A stretch of 23,417 nucleotides of DNA from CAZWBR01 sp964404205 (GTDB lineage Bacteria; Bacteroidota; Bacteroidia; Bacteroidales; Prolixibacteraceae). A model generated the notes under the pieces. It ran no database searches. It saw nothing but the letters and a program-made list of their open reading frames with translations, and was not told where the DNA came from. The DNA is taken from contig CAYOJD010000042.1 in the NCBI GenBank assembly GCA_964404205.1, positions 1 to 23,417 on the forward strand. The letters are read 5' to 3'. Every line of letters starts with the position of its first letter. The stretch's first letter is position 1. This document shows positions 14,835 to 23,403 of the stretch, piece after piece. The position numbers and the translations under genes are program-made.

Positions 14835-15965
14835 ATGAAAAAGAGGCTGATAATTATCTCTTTGGCTTTAGTGTTGATGGCCTGTTCGACCGGACAGAAG
14901 GCGTACGAACGCGGTGACTATTTTGGTGCAGTTTTTACCGCTGTCGACCGCTTGCGTTCCAATCCCGATCATGGTCGTTCGGCCAGCGTACTTGAATCAA
15001 GTTACCCAATGGCATTGAAATGGGCGCAGGATGAGATTGACTTGACGCTTTCGTCGAACGAGTATGGAAAATGGGATAAAACATTGGGTATAATGCAGCG
15101 GGTAAACGATCTGGCCAATGCTATCCGGCAGTCGCCGGCAGCAATTCGTATAATTCCCAATCCAAAAATCTATACCTCCGAATTGACCTCGGTTCGCGAA
15201 AAAGCGGCTGAAGAGAATTATCAAAACGGACTGTTCCTGTTGGGGCAAAATAATCGCGAAGCAGCCAAACAGGCTTTTTACGCTTTCACCAAAAGTAATC
15301 AATTGATTGCCGGATATAAACAAAGTATATCCAAGATGCAGGAAGCCAAAGCTATGGGTACAACTTACGTAGTGGTTGAACCTTTCCCGGTACATGCGCC
15401 ACTCTTTCAGCTTTCGGCCGATTTCTTCTACAGTCAGGTTTTCGAATATGTCAACAACCGCTTTCCGGCACAGGGTTTTGTCAACTTTTTCTCGCCCGAG
15501 GAGTTGCAGAAATCCGGAATTGGAAATCCTGACATGATACTTCGTCTTGAATTTTATGATTTTGTAGTGGGGAATACCTTGCGTACCGAGTCTGAAAAAG
15601 AGGTTTCCCGCACGGTGAAAGTGACAACGAAAGACAGCCTTCGTACCCCTACCATTACCTATCGTGCGAAACTGAAAATTTTCACCGAGAAGGTGGCTTC
15701 AGGTGGAGTGGTTGACCTGAAAATTATCGATTATCCTACCGGGAAGTTGATGGTCAACGATCGCATACCCGGCGAGTTTATCTGGATGAACCAGTTTGCC
15801 CTTTTTGTAGGCGATGAAGAGGCTCTTTCGGATGAGGAATACCGTTTAACCAAACAAAAATCTTTGCCTCCTCCACCTCCGCAAGCACTTTTTGTCGAGT
15901 TTACCAAACCGATTTACAGTCGCCTTACCGGTCGTATTTCCAATTTTTTTGCACAATATAATTAA
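14835..15965 (+). CDS. Lipoprotein of unknown function
   Basis: 376 residues from the ATG at 14835; a TTG 15 bp upstream is less likely. The N terminus MKKRLIIISLALVLMAC is a lipoprotein signal peptide with the lipidated cysteine at C17 (LMAC). The rest is soluble and mixed helical/strand. Residues about 20-180 are helix-rich with alternating hydrophobic and charged residues (for example EENYQNGLFLLGQNNREAAKQ, written here only in part: ENYQNGLFLLG, NREAAKQAFYAF), reminiscent of TPR-like pairs. Residues about 180-320 look strand-rich. A run of five prolines (about 345) precedes the end. I do not recognise a family. It is probably anchored to the outer or inner membrane. It stands alone, divergent from the glycosyltransferase gene. 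Confidence 0.75.
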   Translation: MKKRLIIISLALVLMACSTGQKAYERGDYFGAVFTAVDRLRSNPDHGRSASVLESSYPMALKWAQDEIDLTLSSNEYGKWDKTLGIMQRVNDLANAIRQSPAAIRIIPNPKIYTSELTSVREKAAEENYQNGLFLLGQNNREAAKQAFYAFTKSNQLIAGYKQSISKMQEAKAMGTTYVVVEPFPVHAPLFQLSADFFYSQVFEYVNNRFPAQGFVNFFSPEELQKSGIGNPDMILRLEFYDFVVGNTLRTESEKEVSRTVKVTTKDSLRTPTITYRAKLKIFTEKVASGGVVDLKIIDYPTGKLMVNDRIPGEFIWMNQFALFVGDEEALSDEEYRLTKQKSLPPPPPQALFVEFTKPIYSRLTGRISNFFAQYN

Positions 15966-16142
15966 GCTCCTTTTATGACAGGAGCCGAAGTATATTACCG
16001 GGCAATTTATTTTCATTTAAGTTATGTCCGGGATGAGCAATTGCTTCTGAAAGTCGGTTGGCATTCTCCTAAGTTCAGGAAAGGCTACTTTTTTTGGGGG
16101 GCCTGATAGGGCAAGCTTGTTTTTCTTTTAATTGACCTTTGT

Positions 16143-16523
16143 TCAGGTTGAGCAACTCTCTTTTTTCCCAAACCATCGGAATCGGTTGCGTGCAATAAAA
16201 TGGTAAATGGGGTCGCGCAGCGCACGGGGCACAATCTTCAATCCATAGAGAACGGGGTAAAGGTTTGGCATTCGCCGAAAAAGTTCCAAAACAGCATCAG
16301 AAGCTTGAAAGATTTGTTGTCCGTCGATTAGGATTACCGATTCGGGGGTCGCCGGAATCTCAAGTCGATATTGCCCGGTCAAGGCTTCACCTTCGGACGA
16401 TTGAAAAGCAACAAAACGGATCTTTTTCTTCCGGTTACGTCGCGATAAGAAACTCACCAGCCAGTGACAAAGGTTACAATCTCCGTCGAAAAGCAATATG
16501 GATTGTCGGGCTTGATTTTCCAC
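16143..16523 (-). CDS. DCC-family thiol-disulfide oxidoreductase-like protein (DUF393)
   Basis: 126 residues. The family signature FDGDCNLCHWLV (12-23) holds the D-x-DCxxC motif that names the family (C16 and C19). The typical C-terminal ending is present: LYGLKIVPRALRDPIYHFIARN followed by RFRWFGKKESC (quoted in two parts: VPRALRDPIYHFIARN; RFRWFGKKESC). Length is normal. Members are small cytoplasmic proteins proposed to act as thiol-disulfide oxidoreductases by fold similarity; substrates are largely unknown. The start is GTG at 16523, since no ATG precedes the motif in frame. It is transcribed alone; a strong hairpin lies upstream, separating it from araB. Confidence 0.85.
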   Translation of the reverse strand: MENQARQSILLFDGDCNLCHWLVSFLSRRNRKKKIRFVAFQSSEGEALTGQYRLEIPATPESVILIDGQQIFQASDAVLELFRRMPNLYPVLYGLKIVPRALRDPIYHFIARNRFRWFGKKESCST

Positions 16524-16592
16524 TATTGTTGCATCTTATTTCTTATTTACGCAAATACCGTGTTTTGGATTATCAATTTTGATGTTTTAATA

Positions 16593-16631
16593 AAAAATGA
16601 GCCGGAAGAATTGTCTTGCCGGCTCATTTTT
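16593..16631 (-). terminator. Terminator after araB (symmetric, may work both ways)
   Basis: Arms AAAAATGAGCCGG (16593-16605) and CCGGCTCATTTTT (16619-16631) are perfect 13-base reverse complements around a 13-base centre that can pair partly. The GC core flanked by A- and T-runs makes a good intrinsic terminator on either strand. It lies 20 bp past the araB stop codon on the minus strand. Confidence 0.85.
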
Positions 16632-16651
16632 ATCTAAATAAAATCCTAAAA

Positions 16652-18335
16652 TCAAAGTTCTTTTTCGGTGAATGCTCCCAGTTTGAGATATTTCTGGTAG
16701 ATTATTTCATATTGAGCGACCTTTTCAGTATTGGGATAATAGGTTTTTTCGAACCCTTTGCCCATTGCTTTTTGCGCATCTTCTACTCTGGTATANNNNN
16801 NNNNNGGTATACACTCCGGCTACTACGGCTGCAAACATAGCTGCCCCAAAAGCGCAGGTCTGTTCGGTACGGGCTACTTTTATCGGCATATTCATTACGT
16901 CAGCCAAAGTTTGCATCACAAAAGGCGACTTTTTGGCTACGCCGCCCAATCCGATCACCTCTTTGATTTCGACCCCTTCACGGGCAAATCGATCGACTAT
17001 GGCTTTCGAACCAAAAGCAGTAGCTTCGACTAAAGCCCTGAAAATCATTGGAGCAGTTGAGCCCAGTTTCAGCCCTGCAAGGGTGCCGGTAACCTCCTGA
17101 CTGGCATCTGGGGTACGGCGTCCGTTCATCCAATCAATGGCTAATACGGTACTATCTTCCAGCGTAATTTTTTGTGCCTCGGCTGATAGTTCGGGAATAA
17201 TTTGTGCAAGCAACTCCTCCTGTAATTTAGCTGCCGTTTCGGTATCGATGAGCGATGTTTTTCTCAGCAGGTTTTCAACAGGCCATCCAATCACCTTTTT
17301 AAACCAGGCATAAATATCGCCGAAAGCTGATTGTCCGGCCTCCAGACCAATATAACCGGGTACCACCGAACCATCAACCTGACCGCAGATGCCGGCTATC
17401 AGTTTATCGCCAATCTGTTCATATGGGGCAATCATAATGTCGCAGGTTGAGGTGCCAATGGCACGAGCCAGCACGTTGGGGGTAACTTCGCCACCCACGG
17501 CGCCCATATGGCAGTCGAATGCGCCAACGCCTACAGCAACACCGGTTGTCAATCCCAGGCGCGAAGCCCACTCTTCGGTCAGATATCCCACTTTGATATC
17601 GCTGGTGTAGGTTTCGCTGAAAAGCCTTTCGCGGAAACCTTTCAATGCTGGTTCGAAAGTGGTAAGGAAATCTTCAGAAGGCAAACCACCCCATGCCGGG
17701 TGCCACATGGCTTTATGTCCTGCGGCGCAACGGCTACGAAATAATTTCTCAGGAGCAACATTGCCGGTAAGCAGGGCTGGCAACCAGTCGCAATGCTCAA
17801 CCCACGAATAAGCCGAATCTCGGATGGGACCATCGATACGGAGCAGGTGCGCCATTTTGGCCCAGACCCATTCCGACGAGTAAATTCCCCCTTCGTATTG
17901 GGTGTAGTCGATGTTCCATCGGGCGGCCAGTTCGTTAATTTCAGCAGCTTCTTTTACGGCAGTATGGTCTTTCCAAAGGACAAACATCGCGTTGGGATTT
18001 TCGGCAAACTGAGGGAGCATCGCTAAAGGCGTACCCTCCCGGTCAATAAAGATTGGGGTACTTCCGGTAGTATCGAACGATATGCCTACCACATTGTCCG
18101 CGATGTCGCCACCGGCTTTGGCCAGCGAATCTTTCACGATAAATTCAGTAACTTCGAGGTAATCGAGCGGATGTTGGCGATATTGGTCCTTTCCGGGAAG
18201 GCAATATTTTCCCTCCATCCATCGCGGATAGTATTTTACCGAAGTAGCTACTTCGTTGCCGTTCAGTGCGTTTACAACCACTGCGCGTGCCGAGTCGGTA
18301 CCATAATCGAGTCCGATGACATATTGATTCTTCAT
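16652..18335 (-). CDS. araB: Ribulokinase (contains a 10-N assembly gap)
   Basis: A FGGY-family kinase: YVIGLDYGTDSARAVVV at the N terminus, ISFDTTGSTPIFIDREG, VLWKDHTA, EGGIYSSEWVWAK, WVEHCDWLPALLTG, GVGAFDCHMGAVGG, AIGTSTCDIM, GLEAGQSAFGDIYAWF and GLGGVAKKSPFVMQTLADV. It phosphorylates L-ribulose to ribulose 5-phosphate with ATP. Reading straight through the Ns changes frame and gives a false C terminus. Both flanks of the gap carry the same GGTATA (16790-16795 and 16806-16811). Merging them removes 16 bases, restores the frame (AGVYTRVEDAQKAMGKGFEK) and ends at the TGA at 16652-16654. The corrected length, 1668 bp or 555 residues, is normal for AraB. It is last in the operon, 44 bp after araD. 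Confidence 0.95.
16796..16805. other. Assembly gap of 10 N inside araB, flanked by a duplicated 6-mer
   Basis: Ten Ns join two contigs whose ends both read GGTATA. The gap size is evidently arbitrary: collapsing the Ns plus one copy of the 6-mer restores a continuous ribulokinase frame. No sequence need be missing. Confidence 0.95.
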
Positions 18336-18379
18336 GAATTACACTTTGTTTTAATGTAGGGTGTTTCTTCCGTTTAAAT

Positions 18380-19072
18380 TTAAATTTTCTTTTGGCCGTA
18401 GTAGGCATGGGCACCATGTTTCCGCTCGAAATGTTTGGTTACCAAAGGTGGGTTCATGGTCATGGCCGGGTTGATGGTTTTGGCCAAAAAGGCCATTTTG
18501 GCCACCTCTTCGAGCACTACGCTGTTGTGTACCGCATCGCGGCTACTTTTTCCCCAGGTAAACGGACCATGGTTTTTAACGATAACCCCGGGAATATGCA
18601 AGGGATTGATATGTTTGAAAGCTTCAATAATGACAGTGCCGGTTTCACGTTCGTAAGCTCCTTCCACCTCGGATTTAGTCATATTGCGGGTGCAGGGAAT
18701 GTCGCTGGCAAAGTAATCGGCGTGTGTGGTCCCAACAATGGGAATCGGTATCCCGGCTTGCGCCCAGGCGGTGGCATAGGTCGAATGGGTATGCACTACG
18801 GCACCAATCGAACCAAAGGCTTTGTATAGTTCCAGGTGGGTCGGTGTATCGGAAGAGGGATTAAGATCTCCTTCGACCACGTTGCCTTGAAGGTCGACTA
18901 CTACCATCTGTTCGGGGTGCATATTGTCGTAACTTACACCGCTGGGTTTGATTACCACCAATCCTTTTTCGCGGTCGATAGCCGAAACATTGCCCCATGT
19001 AAAAAGCACAAGCCCGTAACTGACCAGTTCGAGATTGGCTTTACAAACTTCGGCTTTCAGATTTTCGAGCAT
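18380..19072 (-). CDS. araD: L-ribulose-5-phosphate 4-epimerase
   Basis: 230 residues from the ATG at 19072, the family length. Longer in-frame starts up to 19177 would run back through the upstream terminator hairpin into the transporter gene and are rejected. It is a class II aldolase/epimerase: LVLFTWGNVS (21-30), IKPSGVSYD (41-49), D75 in SSDTPTH, zinc ligands H94 and H96 in VVHTHS, H168 in VKNHGPFTWG, and the C-terminal HGAHAYYGQ with the tyrosines that match the catalytic region. It interconverts L-ribulose 5-phosphate and D-xylulose 5-phosphate, linking arabinose to the pentose phosphate or phosphoketolase routes. The gene lies 24 bp past the stem of the terminator and 44 bp before araB. 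Confidence 0.95.
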   Translation of the reverse strand: MLENLKAEVCKANLELVSYGLVLFTWGNVSAIDREKGLVVIKPSGVSYDNMHPEQMVVVDLQGNVVEGDLNPSSDTPTHLELYKAFGSIGAVVHTHSTYATAWAQAGIPIPIVGTTHADYFASDIPCTRNMTKSEVEGAYERETGTVIIEAFKHINPLHIPGVIVKNHGPFTWGKSSRDAVHNSVVLEEVAKMAFLAKTINPAMTMNPPLVTKHFERKHGAHAYYGQKKI

Positions 19073-19096
19073 AGCGTAAAAGTGTTTTAAATATTC

Positions 19097-19133
19097 AAAA
19101 AAACATCCGGTCACAACAGCTGTAACCGGATGT
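19097..19133 (-). terminator. Intrinsic terminator between the SSS transporter gene and araD
   Basis: On the minus strand the stem ACATCCGGT ... ACCGGATGT (19133-19103), with a mismatch and three further inner pairs around the loop GCTGT, is followed at once by a run of Ts (As at 19097-19103 on the plus strand). It lies about 15 bp past the transporter stop codon, inside the ara operon. It should lower araDB expression relative to araA and the transporter, or act as a read-through-controlled attenuator. Confidence 0.8.
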
Positions 19134-19148
19134 AAGTCATACATTTTC

Positions 19149-21008
19149 TTACCAGAAGTAGGCGTAAAGTGTTGCAATTATCACAACAATACCCATTGCT
19201 CCAAAGAAGAAATTATTGTCGGTTTCAAATAGTTTCAAATCGACGGTATATGATTTGGCATCTTTAGTGGCCGAATTGGCATTGGTAAACATGATAATGG
19301 CCAGAAATGTCAGCAGGAAGGTGAGCATAAAAATGGAATTGAACCCAAGATGAATCAGGTTATTGTCGAACAGGGTCGTTCCCCAAACGATTCCTGCAAA
19401 AAGGGTAACAACAGCCAATACGCTGAAAGCCCATCCCGCTTTAATCAGTTTTTTAGTCGTTTTTGCATCAAGTGGCTCGGCTTTAACCTGATTTTTATCG
19501 GTTAAGGTGAGGAATACTGCAAAAGTGATAAGAATCATACAGACATATCCCATACGGATAATAAATGGCAAATCGGGAAGCGCCACCTTCATGGCAATAC
19601 CCAGCGGAATGGTTAAGATTGTAGTCCACAATGCGGCACGGTTGGTTGCCCTGCGCCACAAAACACCCATACCAAATACTACCACCACGCCGGGATAGAT
19701 AAAACCGGTGTATTCCTGGATGTACTGGAATGCCTGATCCAATCCGCCCAAAAGCGGCTTAGCGGCAAACATGGCAATGAAAAGTGCGGCAAGGGCTGTC
19801 AAACGGCCTACTTTTACCAGCTGTCTTTCAGTTGAATTCTTGTTTATCAGTTCTTTGTAAATGTCGAGAGTGAAGATAGTCGAAGTGGAATTCAGCATCG
19901 AAGCCAGCGACGATACCACTGCTGCTACCAGTGCGGCAAAGGCCAAACCCCTGATACCGTTAGGGGCAAAATTGCGCAACAGCCACGGATATGCGTCGTC
20001 AGCACGTTCAATTGTTCCATGCAATCCACTCAGGGTATGTTGCATGTCGGGGTGATTGAAGAGTACGTAAGCTGTAATTCCCGGAACAATAACGATAATC
20101 GGGATAAGGATTTTAAGGTAACCGGCAAAAATCAAACCCTTCTTGGCTTCGGCAAGATTCTTTGCCGCAAGCCCTTTTTGAATGATATACTGGTTAAAGC
20201 CCCAATAGCCAAAATTGGTGAGCCACATGGCCCCCAGAATAACGGCCATACCCGGAAGATCCTTGAAAACTGCAGGATTAAGCTTTTCGTCGATAATCAT
20301 ATTGAAGTGAAGATCGGAAGGCACTTCCCGAATTTTGGTGAGCAGCATTCCAAAGCCATCAATAGCATTGCCACTATCGCCTGCCACTGCATCGAGTGCA
20401 AACCATGCGGTAATCAAACCACCGCCAATCAGGAAAACCACCTGAAGCACATCGGTCCATGCAACAGCTTTCAAACCACCGTAAATGGAATAAATACCGG
20501 CAAAAATCAGCAACCCGGGAACCCCGTATTCCCTTGGGATATTCAGGATTTGTTCCATTGCCAGCGCACCCAGCCAGGCTACCGACGTAAGGTTTACAAA
20601 AACATAAACCAGTAACCAGAAAAATGAAAAGAAGAAGCTAACGCCGCTTCCGTATCGTTCTTTGGCCAATTGCGGCATGGTAAAAATCTTGTGATCTATC
20701 ATCTGTGGCAACAAGAATTTGGCCACTACGATAAGCGATAAGGCCCCAATCCATTCGTAGGCTGCAATCCCGAGGCCAATGCGGAAGCCCGAGCCCGACA
20801 TGCCGATAAAGTGTTCAGCAGAGATGTTGGCTGCAATCAGCGATGCCCCGATAGCCCACCACGAGAGTGTCCCACCAGCCAAAAAATAATCCTTCGAATC
20901 TTTTTCTTCGCCTTTTTTTGTTCTCGACAGCCAAAGCCCAAGCCCGACAATCAGAATAGCATAGGCTACAAAAATTGCATAGTCAATCGTTGTAAATCCA
21001 GCGTTCAT
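19149..21008 (-). CDS. Sodium:sugar symporter of the SSS/SGLT family, probably for arabinose
   Basis: 619 residues, strongly hydrophobic, with about 14 membrane segments. It resembles vSGLT-type carriers: SLIAANISAEHFIGMSGSG (56-74), IAAYEW (81-86), MPQLAKERYG (111-120), YGGLKAVAWTDVLQ (176-189), YWGFNQYIIQKGLA (268-281) and LVAAVVSSLASMLNSTSTIF (360-379), where S366 and S367 match the sodium-site serines of this family. It carries sugar into the cytoplasm with Na+. The place between araA and araD, with no other transporter in the operon, makes L-arabinose the likely substrate; galactose or xylose cannot be excluded by sequence. The gap to araA is 49 bp. A terminator follows the stop codon. 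Confidence 0.93.
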   Translation of the reverse strand: MNAGFTTIDYAIFVAYAILIVGLGLWLSRTKKGEEKDSKDYFLAGGTLSWWAIGASLIAANISAEHFIGMSGSGFRIGLGIAAYEWIGALSLIVVAKFLLPQMIDHKIFTMPQLAKERYGSGVSFFFSFFWLLVYVFVNLTSVAWLGALAMEQILNIPREYGVPGLLIFAGIYSIYGGLKAVAWTDVLQVVFLIGGGLITAWFALDAVAGDSGNAIDGFGMLLTKIREVPSDLHFNMIIDEKLNPAVFKDLPGMAVILGAMWLTNFGYWGFNQYIIQKGLAAKNLAEAKKGLIFAGYLKILIPIIVIVPGITAYVLFNHPDMQHTLSGLHGTIERADDAYPWLLRNFAPNGIRGLAFAALVAAVVSSLASMLNSTSTIFTLDIYKELINKNSTERQLVKVGRLTALAALFIAMFAAKPLLGGLDQAFQYIQEYTGFIYPGVVVVFGMGVLWRRATNRAALWTTILTIPLGIAMKVALPDLPFIIRMGYVCMILITFAVFLTLTDKNQVKAEPLDAKTTKKLIKAGWAFSVLAVVTLFAGIVWGTTLFDNNLIHLGFNSIFMLTFLLTFLAIIMFTNANSATKDAKSYTVDLKLFETDNNFFFGAMGIVVIIATLYAYFW

Positions 21009-21057
21009 AAATAGAATTTAATTAAGTATTTGAGTAATATTCTGTAGTTTGGTTCGT

Positions 21058-22563
21058 TTAAATCCCTTTTGCCAAATGATAATACAAATCGTTCCAGCGC
21101 AACTCATTTTTAAAGCTGCTGATTTTGGTGTCATCATTGATTAGCAAAAACTCAATTCCAGCCATCTCCGCGAAGTCTTCCATGCATTCCGACGGAATAG
21201 ATTGTGTGAAAACGGTATGGTGCGCACCGCCAGCCAGGATCCAAGCCCCTGCCCCAATTTCAAGATTGGGCTTTGGCCTCCACAATGCACTGGCTACCGG
21301 TAGTTTTGGCATCGGTTTATCCAATGGGGTAACTTCAACTTCATTAATAATCAGTCGGTAGCGGTTGCCCATATCGACAAGCGAGGCATTCAGGGCCTGT
21401 CCGGGTGCTACGGTAAAGCGTGACCGGACCGGATCGGCTTTACCACCAATGCCTAACGGATGAATCTCAACATTTGGGGTACCGTCGGCAATTGTTTCGC
21501 AAACCTCGAGCATGTGGGCTCCCAGTACTTTAGCGCCTGAGGGGTGCAAGTGGTAGGTGTAGTCTTCCATAAACGATGTACCACCCGGCAGGCCTTCGGC
21601 CATCACTTTCATCACCCTTACCATGGCAGCTGTTTTCCAGTCGCCTTCAGCCCCAAAACCATACCCATCGGCCATCAGTCGTTGTACGGCAAAACCCGGC
21701 AATTGCACCAATCCATGAAGATCTTCGAATGTGGTGGTAAAGGCATTGAAGCCGCCTTTCTCCAGAAACATGCGCATCCCTGTTTCAATCCTGGCCGATT
21801 CGCGAAGCGATTCATGACTTGCCCCACCTTTTTTCAATTCGGGTGCAACAGAATATTTGCCTTCGATTTCAGCAACCAGTTGATCAATATCGCTTTCGGT
21901 TACAGCATTGACCGATTTGACTAAATCGCCAATCCCAAAGCCATAAACCGAAAGGCCCAATTGAATTTGTGCTCCCACTTTATCTCCTTCGGTGACTGCA
22001 ACTTCGCGCATATTGTCGCCCCAGCGGGCCACTTTCAACGAGCGAAGTTCATTCAAACCGGCGGCTGCACGTGACCAAAGGCCAATTTTTTGCTGAACAT
22101 TCTCTTCCTGCCAGTGGCCAACTACCACTTTGCGGGCGAGGCGCAACCGGCTGTTGATAAAACCAAACTCCCGGTCACCATGAGCCGACTGGTTCAGGTT
22201 CATAAAATCCATGTCTATTTCGTCCCAGGGCAGGTCGCGGTTAAACTGCGTATGGAGATGAAGAAAAGGTTTGGCCAGATTCTTCAAACCGGCAATCCAC
22301 ATTTTAGCGGGAGAGAAGGTATGCATCCAGGTAATCAATCCAATACAATTCTTATCGTTATTGGCCAAAACGGTTAGCCCCAATATTTCAGCAGGCGTTT
22401 TAACCACTGGTTTAAAGACAATTTTGACCGGAATAAGCGATGATGCATTTAATGCCAGGGCAATCACTTCGGCGTTCTGCGCCACTTGCTCAAGCGTTTT
22501 CGGACCGTAGAGGTGCTGGCTTCCGGTAACAAACCAAACTTCCGATTGTTTTAATCTATTCAT
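21058..22563 (-). CDS. araA: L-arabinose isomerase
   Basis: 501 residues, the normal AraA length. The N terminus EVWFVTGSQHLYGPKTL and TWMHTFSPAKMWI are hallmark sequences. The metal and catalytic residues of the E. coli enzyme appear at the same numbers: E306 in GFGAEGDWK, E333 in SFMEDYTYH, and H350 in LGAHMLEV; H448/H449 in GGAHHTVFT matches His450. The enzyme converts L-arabinose to L-ribulose in the cytoplasm with a divalent metal (often Mn2+). The ATG at 22563 lies 31 bp after the regulator stop codon, so the two are probably co-transcribed. Nothing unusual is seen. Confidence 0.97.
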   Translation of the reverse strand: MNRLKQSEVWFVTGSQHLYGPKTLEQVAQNAEVIALALNASSLIPVKIVFKPVVKTPAEILGLTVLANNDKNCIGLITWMHTFSPAKMWIAGLKNLAKPFLHLHTQFNRDLPWDEIDMDFMNLNQSAHGDREFGFINSRLRLARKVVVGHWQEENVQQKIGLWSRAAAGLNELRSLKVARWGDNMREVAVTEGDKVGAQIQLGLSVYGFGIGDLVKSVNAVTESDIDQLVAEIEGKYSVAPELKKGGASHESLRESARIETGMRMFLEKGGFNAFTTTFEDLHGLVQLPGFAVQRLMADGYGFGAEGDWKTAAMVRVMKVMAEGLPGGTSFMEDYTYHLHPSGAKVLGAHMLEVCETIADGTPNVEIHPLGIGGKADPVRSRFTVAPGQALNASLVDMGNRYRLIINEVEVTPLDKPMPKLPVASALWRPKPNLEIGAGAWILAGGAHHTVFTQSIPSECMEDFAEMAGIEFLLINDDTKISSFKNELRWNDLYYHLAKGI

Positions 22564-22594
22564 TTATTGTTAGTTTATAGTTGTTGTATGCAAA

Positions 22595-23284
22595 TCAGAT
22601 TTTTATAATTCTATCGGTATTTCTTTCCGAAAGATCATCTTTGTACTTAAAATAATAGGCACCCTTCTTTGATCCTTCAGGGTTTTTTTCTTCCAATCGG
22701 TCGAGAACATTGAGCGACAATACCTTTTTTCGAAAATTACCCGGATCAAGCGTCCGTTGAAAGAACGATTCGTAAAGCGAGCGCAGTTGTTTCAACGTAA
22801 ATTTCTCGGGCAAGAGTTCTTTTCCCACCAGGTCGATGCTTGCCCTGAACTGTAGTTTTTCGAAAGCTTTTTTGACCATTTCGTTATGGTCGAAAACCAG
22901 TTCGGGAATCTGATTCACCGGAACCCAACAAGCTTTGTACTCCTCAGTAAAGGTGACCGGAGCATACTGGTCGATTCGAATCAATGCGTAAAAAACGGTA
23001 CTGATTACACGACCGCCTGAATCGCGATAAGGTTTTGAGAATGTTTCGACCTGCTCCATAAATACATTTTGCAAACCGGTAATCTTGTACAATATTCGTT
23101 CAGCAGCTTCCTCGAGAGACTCTTCTTCCTGGACAAACCCCCCAATCAGAGACCACTGGCCGGCAGCGACTTCAACTGTTCGGTGGAAAAGGAGAATTTT
23201 TAATTCATCGTTTTCGTAGCCGAAAATCACACAGTCGGCCGCCACCATGTGTTTGGAAGCGTTTTTATATAGATTTCTAATCAT
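22595..23284 (-). CDS. araR: Nudix-like transcription regulator of arabinose use (AraR/NrtR type)
   Basis: 229 residues. Residues 14-140 form a Nudix fold; the Nudix box region G49-L71 keeps G49, E55, R63 and G70, but the catalytic REUxEE core is RILYKI (63-68), so the metal-binding glutamates are lost and hydrolysis is unlikely. Residues about 155-215 form a winged helix (LPEKFTLKQLRSLYESFF, then FRKKVLSLNVLDRLEEKN). This is the architecture of the NrtR family and of the Bacteroides arabinose regulator AraR, in which the Nudix domain senses arabinose instead of cutting a nucleotide. Its position at the head of araA-transporter-araD-araB supports that role. The ATG at 23284 is preceded by strong inverted repeats that may be its operator. 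Confidence 0.88.
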   Translation of the reverse strand: MIRNLYKNASKHMVAADCVIFGYENDELKILLFHRTVEVAAGQWSLIGGFVQEEESLEEAAERILYKITGLQNVFMEQVETFSKPYRDSGGRVISTVFYALIRIDQYAPVTFTEEYKACWVPVNQIPELVFDHNEMVKKAFEKLQFRASIDLVGKELLPEKFTLKQLRSLYESFFQRTLDPGNFRKKVLSLNVLDRLEEKNPEGSKKGAYYFKYKDDLSERNTDRIIKI

Positions 23285-23360
23285 TGCAGTTGGTTGTGTG
23301 TTTTTTGTATGATGTTGATAATTGGTGTGTTGGTTGCTTGTTCGGCTTTAATATTTTTAC

Positions 23361-23378
23361 ATTTACTAATCAGTAAAT
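23361..23378. promoter_or_regulatory. 18-bp inverted repeat upstream of the ara operon
   Basis: Arms ATTTACT (23361-23367) and AGTAAAT (23372-23378) are perfect reverse complements around AATC. It touches the larger palindrome at 23379-23403 and lies about 77 bp before the regulator ATG. It is a candidate operator half of a two-site control region; the AT-rich sequence makes chance symmetry possible. Confidence 0.4.
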
Positions 23379-23403
23379 ATAAAGAGTATGCCATACTCTT
23401 TAT
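23379..23403. promoter_or_regulatory. 25-bp perfect palindrome upstream of the ara operon (candidate AraR operator)
   Basis: Arms ATAAAGAGTATG (23379-23390) and CATACTCTTTAT (23392-23403) pair perfectly around a single central C. It lies 95 bp upstream of the regulator ATG and directly beside a second inverted repeat. A transcript could fold it, but no strong T-run follows, and a dimeric regulator such as the AraR product fits better. The match to a known AraR site was not tested. Confidence 0.55.

Noticed and set aside
15966..15985. Hairpin GCTCCT ... AGGAGC just after the lipoprotein stop codon, as a terminator
   Set aside because: The 6-bp stem is not followed by a T-run, so it does not qualify as an intrinsic terminator on sequence alone.
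15975..16106. A 43-codon plus-strand ORF (MTGAEVYYRAIYFHLSYVRD...) between the lipoprotein gene and the DCC gene
   Set aside because: It starts inside a small hairpin 9 bp after the lipoprotein stop codon, has no recognised family and is short enough to arise by chance; comparison with relatives would be needed to accept it.
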